NCBI GenBank assembly: GCA_049609065.1
Contig: JBMYYE010000020.1
Coordinates: forward strand, 1-26,809
Source of the DNA: JBMYYE01 sp049609065
GTDB lineage: Bacteria > Pseudomonadota > Alphaproteobacteria > Rhodobacterales > Rhodobacteraceae
Direction of reading: 5' to 3'
DNA: 26,809 bases
Shown in pieces: positions 7,267-15,368 of this stretch (position 1 is its first letter; each line of letters starts with the position of its first letter). The position numbers were made by a program, and so were the translations under genes. The notes beneath the pieces were generated by a model. That model searched no databases. It was given only the letters and a program-made list of their open reading frames with translations, and was not told the origin of the DNA.

Positions 7267-8739
7267 ATGTTCAAACACCTTAAAACAACTGTCGCAGCTT
7301 TTGCGCTCACCACTGGGGCGGCCTTTGCCGCAAATGACACCCTGACGCTTGGGATGGTGCTTGAGCCACCTAACCTTGATCCAACCGCAGGTGCTGCCGC
7401 CGCGATTGACGAAGTGGTCTATGCGAATATTTTCGAAGGCCTCACACGGTTTGGCGCAGATGGCGCGGTGAACCCTGCCTTGGCCAAAACGTGGGATGTG
7501 TCCGAAGACGGCAAAACTTATACCTTTCATTTGCAACACGGCGTGACATTTCATGACGGCACCACAATGGATGCGGAGGATGTGAAATTTTCACTCGACC
7601 GCGCCCGTGCCGAAGACAGCGCCAACGCACAAAAGGCGCTTTTCAAAGGGATCGAAGCCGTTGATGTTGTAGACGCCCATACGGTTAAGGTTACGCTTTC
7701 AGAGCCAAACGGCAATTTCCCCTTCAACATGGCATGGGGCGATGCGGTTATCGTGGCACCAGAGAGCATTGAAACGGCGGCGACCCACCCTGTGGGTACG
7801 GGGCCATTTGTCTTCAAGGATTGGATCAAAGGCGACCGTGTCGACATCACGCGTAACGACGCCTATTGGGGCGAAAACGCAGCCCTTGCAGGGGCGACAT
7901 TTAAGTTCATCGGTGACCCAAACGCCGCCTTTGCGGCGATGATGGCAGGCGATGTCCAAGCCTTTCCAAACTACCCCGCGCCAGAGACGCTCGCACAGTT
8001 TGAGGCCAATCCGCGCTTTGCTGTGATCCAAGGCTCCACCGAAGGCGAAACCATTTTGTCGACGAACAACAAATCAGGGGCGCTCGCGGATGTGCGTGTG
8101 CGCAAAGCCATCGCCCATGCCATCAACCGCCAAGAAATCATCGACGGCGCGATGAATGGCGCAGGCACACCGATTGGCACGCATTTTGCGCCGCATCATC
8201 CCGATTATGTCGATTTCACAGGGCACTCAAATTTTGATCCTGAACTGTCCAAGACCCTTCTCAAAGAAGCGGGTCAAGAAAACCTCACTTTGCGCCTTGC
8301 TCTGCCGCCTGCACCCTATGCGCGCCGTGGCGGTGAAGTCATCGCAGCCCAGCTTCGCAATGTTGGCATTCAGACCGAAATCACCAATGTCGAATGGGCC
8401 CAGTGGATCGAAACCGTGTTTAAAGGCAAGGATTTTGACCTCACCATCGTGAGCCATACAGAGCCAAACGACATCAACATCTATGCCAATCCGGATTACT
8501 ATTTTCAGTATGATAACAAGGCGTTCCAAGATTTGATTGCTAAACGTGCTGTCACATCGGACCCTGCAATGCGCTCAGAGCTCAACAAAGAAGCGCAAAA
8601 AATCATCGCGGATGATTACGTGAATGGGTATTTGTTCCAGCTTGCCAAAACAGGTGTTGCTGATGCCCGCATCCAAGGCCTTTGGGCCAATGCGCCAACA
8701 CAGGCCAATGATCTAACTGGCGTAAGCTGGTCCAACTAA
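7267..8739 (+). CDS. ABC importer substrate-binding protein, family 5 (oligopeptide type)
   Basis: The 490-residue periplasmic binding protein belongs to the SBP_bac_5 family (peptides, nickel, some sugars and opines). A signal peptide covers residues 1-21 (MFKHLKTTVAAFALTTGAAFA), with cleavage expected after AFA. There is no lipobox cysteine, so the protein should be free in the periplasm. Family marks include DTLTLGMVLEPPNLDP near the N-terminus, YTFHLQHGVTFHDGT, and VRKAIAHAINRQEII. The ATG at 7267 has an excellent ribosome site (GGGAGGA, 5-6 bases upstream) and gives the clean signal peptide; the longer frame from 7219 is rejected. A strong hairpin follows the stop, so this gene can be made in excess over the membrane genes behind it. 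The ligand is unknown. Confidence 0.92.
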   Translation: MFKHLKTTVAAFALTTGAAFAANDTLTLGMVLEPPNLDPTAGAAAAIDEVVYANIFEGLTRFGADGAVNPALAKTWDVSEDGKTYTFHLQHGVTFHDGTTMDAEDVKFSLDRARAEDSANAQKALFKGIEAVDVVDAHTVKVTLSEPNGNFPFNMAWGDAVIVAPESIETAATHPVGTGPFVFKDWIKGDRVDITRNDAYWGENAALAGATFKFIGDPNAAFAAMMAGDVQAFPNYPAPETLAQFEANPRFAVIQGSTEGETILSTNNKSGALADVRVRKAIAHAINRQEIIDGAMNGAGTPIGTHFAPHHPDYVDFTGHSNFDPELSKTLLKEAGQENLTLRLALPPAPYARRGGEVIAAQLRNVGIQTEITNVEWAQWIETVFKGKDFDLTIVSHTEPNDINIYANPDYYFQYDNKAFQDLIAKRAVTSDPAMRSELNKEAQKIIADDYVNGYLFQLAKTGVADARIQGLWANAPTQANDLTGVSWSN

Positions 8740-8758
8740 TACCGGCCCCATCTAAAGG

Positions 8759-8791
8759 AAAAGGCGTCCATATCGGGCGCCTTTTCACTTT
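8759..8791 (+). terminator. Rho-independent terminator or attenuator after the binding-protein gene
   Basis: AAAAGGCGTCC (8759-8769) pairs with GGGCGCCTTTT (8775-8785) through one wobble and a five-base loop. It is followed by CACTTTTT. It lies inside the operon, between the binding-protein gene and the permeases, where partial termination is common in import operons. Confidence 0.8.
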
Positions 8792-8830
8792 TTGCTTTCG
8801 CTCTTGCACGCTTCCAAATAACCTCCCCTT

Positions 8831-9778
8831 ATGCTGCACTATTTTGGCAAACGCCTCCTTTCGTTGATCTTGAGCCTGCTTGCGGCTTCCCTCGTGATTT
8901 TCGCGATGGTTGAGGTCATTCCAGGCGATCCTGCATCCTTCATGCTCGGGCTCAATGCCGCTGATGATACGGTCGCGGCCCTGCGTCATGAACTTGGCTT
9001 AGATCAGTCCTTGCCCGCGCGCTATATCGGATGGGTAACGGGGATGCTCCACGGTGATTTTGGGATGAGCTATACCTACCGCACCCCTGTGGCTGAACTT
9101 ATTTCACAGCGCCTTTGGGTGTCTGTGCCGCTTGCGCTTTTTGCGCTTACCCTATCCATCCTTATTGCCTTTCCCATTGGCATGATCGCAGCCGCGCGCC
9201 GTGGCCGATTGGCCGATTATTCCATCATGGGATTTACACAACTGGGCATTGCCATTCCCAATTTTTGGTTTGGTGTGATCCTCGTTTTTATCCTCGCCAT
9301 CAAATACCGCCTCTTTAGCGCGGGCGGCTTTCCCGGCTGGGATGTAGGGCTTTTGCTGGGACTTAAATCCTTGCTGCTCCCTGCGATTGCGCTCGCACTT
9401 CCACAGGCGTCAATCTTGGCCCGTGTCATGCGTTCCTCACTCCTTGAAACGTTAAACCAAGACTACATGCGCACCGCACGCGCCAAAGGGTTGAGCCAAG
9501 CCCAAGCTCTGCGCAAACACGCGCTTCGCAATGCGCTCATCCCAGTTTTAACCATCATCGGGCTACAGTTTTCCTTTCTTTTGGCAGGCGCCATCATCAT
9601 CGAAAACGTCTTCTTTCTCCCGGGCCTTGGACGTTTGATTTTCCAAGCCATCACCCAACGCGACCTCATCACTGTTGAAAGCGTGGTCATGTTGCTGGTC
9701 TTTGCCGTCATCATGGTCACATTCTTGATCGATCTGGCCTACGCATGGGTCGACCCCAGATTGCGCAGGGGCCGATGA
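8831..9778 (+). CDS. ABC importer permease, DppB/OppB type
   Basis: The 315-residue inner-membrane permease has six predicted helices, starting with LLSLILSLLAASLVIFAMV. The periplasmic segment after it carries VIPGDPASFMLG, typical of DppB-like proteins. The cytoplasmic coupling (EAA-type) loop reads QDYMRTARAKGLSQAQALRK (about 215-234) and contacts the ATPase. The C-terminus YAWVDPRLRRGR is the classic family end. No ribosome-binding site is visible before ATG 8831 and no better start exists downstream. The stop overlaps the next start (ATGA), so translation is coupled to the second permease. Confidence 0.92.
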   Translation: MLHYFGKRLLSLILSLLAASLVIFAMVEVIPGDPASFMLGLNAADDTVAALRHELGLDQSLPARYIGWVTGMLHGDFGMSYTYRTPVAELISQRLWVSVPLALFALTLSILIAFPIGMIAAARRGRLADYSIMGFTQLGIAIPNFWFGVILVFILAIKYRLFSAGGFPGWDVGLLLGLKSLLLPAIALALPQASILARVMRSSLLETLNQDYMRTARAKGLSQAQALRKHALRNALIPVLTIIGLQFSFLLAGAIIIENVFFLPGLGRLIFQAITQRDLITVESVVMLLVFAVIMVTFLIDLAYAWVDPRLRRGR

Positions 9779-10593
9779 ACCGTCCTGTACAGCTCATAAT
9801 TGGGGGGATCCTTGTTGGATTTTTTGTCCTACTTACGGTCGTGTCGTTTCTGTGGACACCTCATGATGTGATCGATACCGACATCCCCAATCGCCTCAAA
9901 GCTATGGGGGATGGCTATCTCTTGGGCACGGATCAGTATGGCCGCGATATCCTATCACTTTTGATGGTTGGCGCGCGCACCTCCATTGCGGTGGCCATCG
10001 TGGCCGTTGGCATTGGCATCGGTGTTGGCGTGCCTCTCGGGCTTTTGGCTGCGGCATGGCGCGGATCGATTTTTGATGAAATCATAATGCGGGGAAATGA
10101 CCTGATCTTTGCCTTCCCAAGCCTCGTGATCGCCATCTTAATCACCGCGGTTTTTGGCCCTTCTGCGGTGAATGCAATCATCGCCATTGGCATATTCAAC
10201 ATCCCTGTTTTCGCCCGTGTGGCCCGTGGCGGCGCGCTTTCGCTTTGGACGTTGGATTATGTGATGGCGGCGCGTGTCGCGGGGAAAAACAAAACTCGCA
10301 TATCGGTTGAACACATTTTACCAAACATTTCCAACCTCTTGATCGTGCAAGGCACAATCCAGTTTTCCCTTGGTATTCTGGCTGAGGCAGGGCTTTCATA
10401 TGTCGGGCTTGGTGCCCAACCTCCCACGCCCAGCTGGGGCCGGATGCTCGCAGAAAGCCAAACATTTTTTTATTCGCACCCTCACCTCGCGATTTTACCG
10501 GGGCTGGCAATTATCCTCATCGTGCTGGGCTTGAACCTAATGGGGGATGGGCTCCGTGATATTTTGGACCCGCGCCTTCGGAGGGACCGCTAG
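9775..10593 (+). CDS. ABC importer permease, DppC/OppC type
   Basis: The 272-residue partner permease starts at the ATG at 9775, which overlaps the stop of the upstream permease by four bases. The longer frame start at 9745 is unnecessary. Helix one is LIIGGILVGFFVLLTVVSFLW, followed by the family motif LLGTDQYGRDILSLL, and then further helices. The coupling loop is LDYVMAARVAGKNKTRISV. The end, GDGLRDILDPRLRRDR, is typical of DppC. It pairs with the DppB-type protein to form the membrane channel. The ATPase gene starts at the base after its stop. Confidence 0.92.
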   Translation: MNRPVQLIIGGILVGFFVLLTVVSFLWTPHDVIDTDIPNRLKAMGDGYLLGTDQYGRDILSLLMVGARTSIAVAIVAVGIGIGVGVPLGLLAAAWRGSIFDEIIMRGNDLIFAFPSLVIAILITAVFGPSAVNAIIAIGIFNIPVFARVARGGALSLWTLDYVMAARVAGKNKTRISVEHILPNISNLLIVQGTIQFSLGILAEAGLSYVGLGAQPPTPSWGRMLAESQTFFYSHPHLAILPGLAIILIVLGLNLMGDGLRDILDPRLRRDR

Positions 10594-12177
10594 ATGCTCA
10601 CCCTTTCGAACCTCTCACTCTCGATCCATGGCACCCCAATTTTAAAAAACGTGTCCTTCGATATCCCCAAAGGAGAAATCTTTGGCCTCGTTGGGGAAAG
10701 CGGATCAGGCAAAAGCCTCACCTCACTTGCCATCATGCAGCTTTGTCCACGCGGCTCAACCCTCACAGGTGGGATCACATTTGCAGATCAATCCCTTTTA
10801 GACGCCTCCGAAAAAGACATGTGCGCCCTGCGTGGCAATGACATATCAATGATTTTCCAAGAACCGATGACCGCGCTCAACCCCGTGAAAACCATTGGCG
10901 ATCAAGTGGCTGAAACACTCCTCATCCATGGCGCGGCGACACGCAAAGAGGCCTATGGTATCGCGCGTGAAAAGCTCACGCGTGTTGGCTTGCCTGAGGA
11001 TGAATTTCCCCTCACCCGCTATCCCCACGAACTATCTGGTGGCCAACGCCAGCGCGTGTCCATTGCCCTTGCGATTGCCCTTCGCCCGAAACTTTTGATC
11101 GCGGATGAACCCACAACCGCCCTTGATGTCACCACCCAAGCGCAGATTTTGGACCTCCTAAAGGATCTTGTGCGCGAAGAAAATATGTCCCTTCTGTTGA
11201 TCACCCATGATCTGGCCGTGGTGGCAGGAATGGCCGATCATATCGGCGTCATGAAATCCGGTGAAATCGTTGAAACGGGGCCGACAAAGCAACTTTTCAC
11301 CGCGATGACGCATCCTTATACGAAAGCCCTGCTTGAAGCCTCCGGCCATGTGCCAAAGCGTAAAATCATCCCCCATGATACACCGCTTTTGACCGTGGAA
11401 AACGCCGTGCGCGATTATAATCTACCCCGTACGGCGCTCTTTGGACCGCCTCCAAAATTTCGCGCGGTTGATCAGGTTAGTTTCACGCTCAACCGCGGCG
11501 AGTGCCTTGGCTTAGTCGGGGAATCTGGCTGTGGGAAATCCACCCTCACACGGGCCATTTTGGGTCTCGAAACCTTGCAAGGTGGCGCCATTACCCTTGA
11601 CGGCACCAAGGTCGAAGCAGGCCGCCACATGGAGGCTGATTTGCGCCGAAAAATGCAAGTCGTGTTCCAAGACCCCTATGGGAGCTTCAATCCACGTCAC
11701 AAGGTTTCCAAACTGGTGGCCGAGCCTCTTTTCTTGCGCGACACACCGCTTGTAGATCCCAGTGCGCATATCAAAGAGGTCCTAAAAGCCGTGCACATGC
11801 CCATTGAGTGCATGGACCGCTACATCCATGAATTTTCTGGCGGTCAGCGTCAGCGCATTGCCATTGCCCGCGCGCTGATCCTCAGCCCGAAATTGATCAT
11901 TCTAGATGAGGCCGTTTCCGCGCTTGATGTCTCCGTGCGCGCACAGATTTTGGATCTTCTGGCGGATTTACAACAGAGCCTCGGCCTGTCTTATCTTTTC
12001 ATTTCCCATGACCTGAGTGTGGTGCGCGCGATCAGCGATCGTATCTTGGTCATGCAAGCTGGAAAAATCGTCGAACACGGCCCAACAGATATGATATTTG
12101 ACACCCCGAAAAACCCCTACACAAAAACCTTGATGGCGGCCGCGCCGCGCATCCCTGATGATTGGAACGCAAAATGA
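10594..12177 (+). CDS. ABC importer ATPase, fused DppD-DppF type (two nucleotide-binding domains)
   Basis: The 527-residue cytoplasmic ATPase contains two complete nucleotide-binding domains, which in E. coli dpp are separate proteins. Domain one has Walker A GESGSGKS (34-41), the signature LSGGQRQRV, and Walker B LLIADEPTTALD. Domain two has Walker A GESGCGKST (309-317), signature FSGGQRQRI, and Walker B LIILDEAVSALD, where Ala replaces the usual Pro after the catalytic Glu; this is a known variant. H-loops are present in both (ITHDLAVV, ISHDLSVV). The start directly follows the permease stop, and the end overlaps the next ATG by four bases. It powers the importer formed with the binding protein and two permeases. 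Confidence 0.93.
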   Translation: MLTLSNLSLSIHGTPILKNVSFDIPKGEIFGLVGESGSGKSLTSLAIMQLCPRGSTLTGGITFADQSLLDASEKDMCALRGNDISMIFQEPMTALNPVKTIGDQVAETLLIHGAATRKEAYGIAREKLTRVGLPEDEFPLTRYPHELSGGQRQRVSIALAIALRPKLLIADEPTTALDVTTQAQILDLLKDLVREENMSLLLITHDLAVVAGMADHIGVMKSGEIVETGPTKQLFTAMTHPYTKALLEASGHVPKRKIIPHDTPLLTVENAVRDYNLPRTALFGPPPKFRAVDQVSFTLNRGECLGLVGESGCGKSTLTRAILGLETLQGGAITLDGTKVEAGRHMEADLRRKMQVVFQDPYGSFNPRHKVSKLVAEPLFLRDTPLVDPSAHIKEVLKAVHMPIECMDRYIHEFSGGQRQRIAIARALILSPKLIILDEAVSALDVSVRAQILDLLADLQQSLGLSYLFISHDLSVVRAISDRILVMQAGKIVEHGPTDMIFDTPKNPYTKTLMAAAPRIPDDWNAK

Positions 12178-13631
12178 ACATGACGGATCTCCTTTGGTTT
12201 GACAGCTCAAAACTCCTCATTGATGGGGCTTGGGTCACCGCCCAATCTGGCGATACCCTCCCCGTACTTGACCCATCCACAGGTGGCGAAATTGCCAAAA
12301 TCGGACGTGGCACAGCCGCAGATATTGATGCAGCCGTTGAAAGCGCCAACACGGCGCGAAAGGGTCCATGGGGCCGCACCACCGCGATTGAACGCGCGCG
12401 CATTTTAGCCAAAATTGGCGAAATCGCCCTCGCGAAAATCGATACGCTGGCCATGCTCGAAAGCTTGGATGTGGGAAAACCTCTTAGCCAAGCGCGCAAC
12501 GACGTCATTGCATTGGCGCGCTATATGGAATTTTACGCAGGTGCTGCTGATAAAGTTCACGGCGAAACCATCCCCTATATGGATGGCTACACCGTTTACA
12601 CGCTTCGTGAACCACATGGCGTGACGGGGCATATTGTGCCGTGGAATTATCCAATGCAAATCATCGGACGTTCGATCGGCGCGGCCCTTGCCATGGGCAA
12701 TGCCTGTGTGTTGAAACCCGCCGAAGAAGCCAGCCTCACGGCGCTCGCCATCGGGCATATCGCCCAAGAAGCGGGGCTACCAGATGGGGTGCTCAACATC
12801 GTAACGGGCCTTGGCGAAGAAGCAGGGGCGGCGCTTTCTGGGCATCCCAATGTCCATCATATGTCGTTTACGGGGTCCCTCAATGTGGGGCGGCTCATTC
12901 AACAATCCGCAGGCCAAAATGTCGTGCCCGTGACATTGGAATTGGGCGGCAAATCCCCGCAAATCGTGTTTGATGACGCGGACCTTGAAAGGGCGCTGCC
13001 GTTTTTGGTGAATGCAGGCATTCAAAACGCAGGTCAGACCTGTTCAGCCTCGTCACGGATCCTCGTACAACGCGGCGTTTATGAAAAAGTGCGCGATCTC
13101 ATGGCCGCGCGTTACCGCAGCCTTCGTGTTGGGCCTGCGGTCTCTGATCTCAATGTTGGGCCTCTTATTTCTGAAGCACAAAAACAAATCGTGACTGGAT
13201 ATTTAGAAAAGGGCCGCGACCTAAGCTGTGTCGCGCAAGGTGAAATCACCGAAGACGCACCAGATGGCGGGCATTATGTGCGCCCAACGCTCTTTGCGGA
13301 TGTGCCGCACGATCATTGCCTCGCCCAAGAGGAAATCTTTGGCCCAGTGCAAGTCATCATTCCTTTTGACACCGAAGAGGACGCCATCGCAATCGCAAAT
13401 GGCACCGATTTTGGCCTTGTTGCCTCCGTCTGGAGCGAAAATGGAGGCCGTCAAATGCGGCTTGCCAAAGCCATCCAGGCAGGGCAAGTTTTCATCAACA
13501 ACTATGGCGCAGCTGGCGGCGTCGAACTCCCCTTTGGCGGGGTCGGAAAATCAGGACACGGGCGCGAAAAAGGCTTCGAGGCCCTCTATGGATTTTCCCA
13601 TGTCAAAACCATCGCAGCACATCACGGGTGA
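12174..13631 (+). CDS. NAD(P)-dependent aldehyde dehydrogenase
   Basis: The 485-residue single-domain aldehyde dehydrogenase belongs to the betaine-aldehyde / gamma-aminobutyraldehyde-like part of the superfamily and oxidises an aldehyde to a carboxylate. Cys 290 in GQTCSASSR is the nucleophile and LELGGKSP carries the general-base Glu. IVPWNYPM, TGSLNVG and EEIFGPV are all present. ATG 12174 overlaps the ATPase stop (ATGA); a second in-frame ATG at 12180 is possible but would lose the overlap. It is embedded between importer genes and an SDR gene. A likely scheme is that the SDR makes an aldehyde or ketone and this enzyme makes the acid, or that the amide hydrolases release an amino-aldehyde. 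The substrate is not readable from the sequence. Confidence 0.9.
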   Translation: MNMTDLLWFDSSKLLIDGAWVTAQSGDTLPVLDPSTGGEIAKIGRGTAADIDAAVESANTARKGPWGRTTAIERARILAKIGEIALAKIDTLAMLESLDVGKPLSQARNDVIALARYMEFYAGAADKVHGETIPYMDGYTVYTLREPHGVTGHIVPWNYPMQIIGRSIGAALAMGNACVLKPAEEASLTALAIGHIAQEAGLPDGVLNIVTGLGEEAGAALSGHPNVHHMSFTGSLNVGRLIQQSAGQNVVPVTLELGGKSPQIVFDDADLERALPFLVNAGIQNAGQTCSASSRILVQRGVYEKVRDLMAARYRSLRVGPAVSDLNVGPLISEAQKQIVTGYLEKGRDLSCVAQGEITEDAPDGGHYVRPTLFADVPHDHCLAQEEIFGPVQVIIPFDTEEDAIAIANGTDFGLVASVWSENGGRQMRLAKAIQAGQVFINNYGAAGGVELPFGGVGKSGHGREKGFEALYGFSHVKTIAAHHG

Positions 13632-13635
13632 CATC

Positions 13636-14376
13636 ATGAAACTTCAGGGAAAAACAGCAATTGTAACAGGTGCAGGGTCTGGTTTTGGCGCCGGCATCGC
13701 CCGAAAATTCAAAGCCGAAGGCGCGCAGGTTTTGGTCGTGGATATCAACGGCGATGCCGCGTTGTCCATCGCACAGGAAATCGGTGCCGTTGCTTGCACC
13801 GCAAATGTGGCGGACACCGCAGATGTCATCGCCATGCGCGATGCCGCGATCACCGCTTTTGGGCGGATTGATATCCTCGTGAACAATGCAGGTGTCACGC
13901 ACCTCCCTGCCCCTATGGAAGATATTTCAGAGGAGGATTTTGACCGCGTTCTTGCCGTGAATACCAAATCTGTTTACCTCGCGGCCAAACATATTGTCCC
14001 TCTGATGAAAGCCCAAGAAAGTGGGGCCATTTTGAATGTGGCCTCCACGGCTGGCGTTTCACCGCGCCCAAATTTGAGCTGGTATAACGCCTCCAAAGGC
14101 TGGATGATCACCGCAACCCGCGCCATGGCTGTTGAACTCGCCCCTTTTGGTGTGCGCGTCAACGCGATCAACCCCGTGGCGGGCGAAACACCGCTTCTCA
14201 AATCATTCATGGGTGAAGACACCCCAGAAGTCCGCGCGAAATTCTTGTCCACCATTCCACTTGGGCGGTTTTCAACCCCCGAAGACATGGGCAACGCAGC
14301 CGCGTTTTTATGTTCTGACGACGCCGCCATGATCACAGGTGTCGCCATGGAAGTTGATGGCGGGAGGTGTATCTAA
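13636..14376 (+). CDS. SDR family NAD-dependent oxidoreductase
   Basis: This is a classical short-chain dehydrogenase of 246 residues. The cofactor motif is TGAGSGFG (11-18). Asp 36 at the end of the second strand indicates NAD rather than NADP. VNNAG is present, the catalytic residues are Ser 137, Tyr 150 and Lys 154 (YNASK), and the C-terminus MEVDGGRCI is typical. It probably oxidises an alcohol group of the imported compound or a breakdown product. The start at 13636 lies four bases after the aldehyde dehydrogenase stop, and its stop overlaps the next start by one base (TAATG). A much longer frame beginning at 13228 is an artefact of overlap with the aldehyde dehydrogenase. FabG-like biosynthetic function is less likely in this context. 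Confidence 0.88.
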   Translation: MKLQGKTAIVTGAGSGFGAGIARKFKAEGAQVLVVDINGDAALSIAQEIGAVACTANVADTADVIAMRDAAITAFGRIDILVNNAGVTHLPAPMEDISEEDFDRVLAVNTKSVYLAAKHIVPLMKAQESGAILNVASTAGVSPRPNLSWYNASKGWMITATRAMAVELAPFGVRVNAINPVAGETPLLKSFMGEDTPEVRAKFLSTIPLGRFSTPEDMGNAAAFLCSDDAAMITGVAMEVDGGRCI

Positions 14377-15368
14377 TGAAGGTCGGAGCGCGCAATCTCA
14401 TCACCGATGTCGCGGGGCTTGTGGTCGGGAACGCCCATGATGATCACATCAAAACAGGCACCACCGTTCTCACGGCATCACGGCCCTTCACGGCTGCGGT
14501 GAACGTGATGGGTGGGGCGCCTGGGACCCGCGAAACCGATCTCTTGCAACCAGATAAAATGGTGCAAGAGGTTGATGCCCTTGTCCTATCTGGCGGATCT
14601 GCCTTTGGGCTTGATGCCGCCTCAGGCGTTGCCGATGCCCTTCGCGCACAAGGACGCGGATTTGATGTGGGCGGGCAAAATGTCCCGATTGTGCCAGGTG
14701 CCATTTTGTTTGACCTTTTAAACGGTGGCGATAAAAACTGGTCCGAAAATCCATATAAGACTTTAGGCCAAGAGGCGTTAGTCGCAGCCTCTCCCGAATT
14801 TGAAATCGGGACTGTGGGCGCAGGACTTGGCGCAACAGCAGGGACACTTAAAGGGGGGCTTGGATCGGCCTCTGTGGTGCTGGAATGCGGGGTGACGATT
14901 GGGGCGCTGGTGGCGGTAAATCCGCTTGGCGACGTGCATATGGCCGATGGTCGGTTTTGGGCCGCTCCTTTTGAAATGAACGCTGAGTTTGGCGGTTTGG
15001 GCATGGGGCAAAACTTTGACCCTCAAAGCGAACCGCGCCCCGAAGCAGCACTCGGTCAAAACACCACAATCGCGATTATCGCAACCGATGCGGCGTTAAC
15101 ACAAGCCCAAGCCACACGCATGGCTACGGCTGCACATGACGGGTTCGCGCGGGCGATTGTGCCATCCCATACGCCATTTGATGGGGATCTGATTTTTGCG
15201 GTCTCCACGGGTGAAATCACGCCCCCTGATCCGGTTTTTGATCCTCTTCGCCTTGGCCATGGGGCGGCGGTTGCCATGTCGCGCGCCATTGCCCGCGGTG
15301 TGTATCACGCCAAAGCCGCCTCTGGGGATACCCTCCCGACATGGGCGGATGCGTTTAATCTTCGCTAA
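14376..15368 (+). CDS. P1 family (DmpA/NylC-type) self-cleaving Ntn amide hydrolase
   Basis: The 330-residue protein belongs to the P1/S58 family, Ntn-fold enzymes made as one chain and cut by themselves into two subunits, exposing a nucleophile. The sequence around 226-237, LGQNTTIAIIATDA, matches the NylC-type cleavage region, so cleavage is predicted between Asn 229 and Thr 230 with Thr 230 as nucleophile. Other family marks are the N-terminal ITDVAGLVVGNAHDD, LSGGSAFGLDAASGV and LKGGLGSAS. Family members act as D-aminopeptidases, beta-aminopeptidases or nylon-oligomer hydrolases; which applies here is unknown. No signal peptide is seen, so it acts in the cytoplasm on the imported material. 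It is the last gene of the unit, and its 3' end overlaps the convergent hydrolase by 14 bases. Confidence 0.87.
   Translation: MKVGARNLITDVAGLVVGNAHDDHIKTGTTVLTASRPFTAAVNVMGGAPGTRETDLLQPDKMVQEVDALVLSGGSAFGLDAASGVADALRAQGRGFDVGGQNVPIVPGAILFDLLNGGDKNWSENPYKTLGQEALVAASPEFEIGTVGAGLGATAGTLKGGLGSASVVLECGVTIGALVAVNPLGDVHMADGRFWAAPFEMNAEFGGLGMGQNFDPQSEPRPEAALGQNTTIAIIATDAALTQAQATRMATAAHDGFARAIVPSHTPFDGDLIFAVSTGEITPPDPVFDPLRLGHGAAVAMSRAIARGVYHAKAASGDTLPTWADAFNLR

Noticed and set aside
13228..13635. Apparent 136-residue N-terminal extension of the SDR protein
   Set aside because: It lies inside the aldehyde dehydrogenase gene in another frame. The SDR fold begins at 13636.
14444..15004. 186-codon frame antisense to the P1 hydrolase
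   Set aside because: Shadow frame; Pro/Ser-rich with no recognisable domain or start site.
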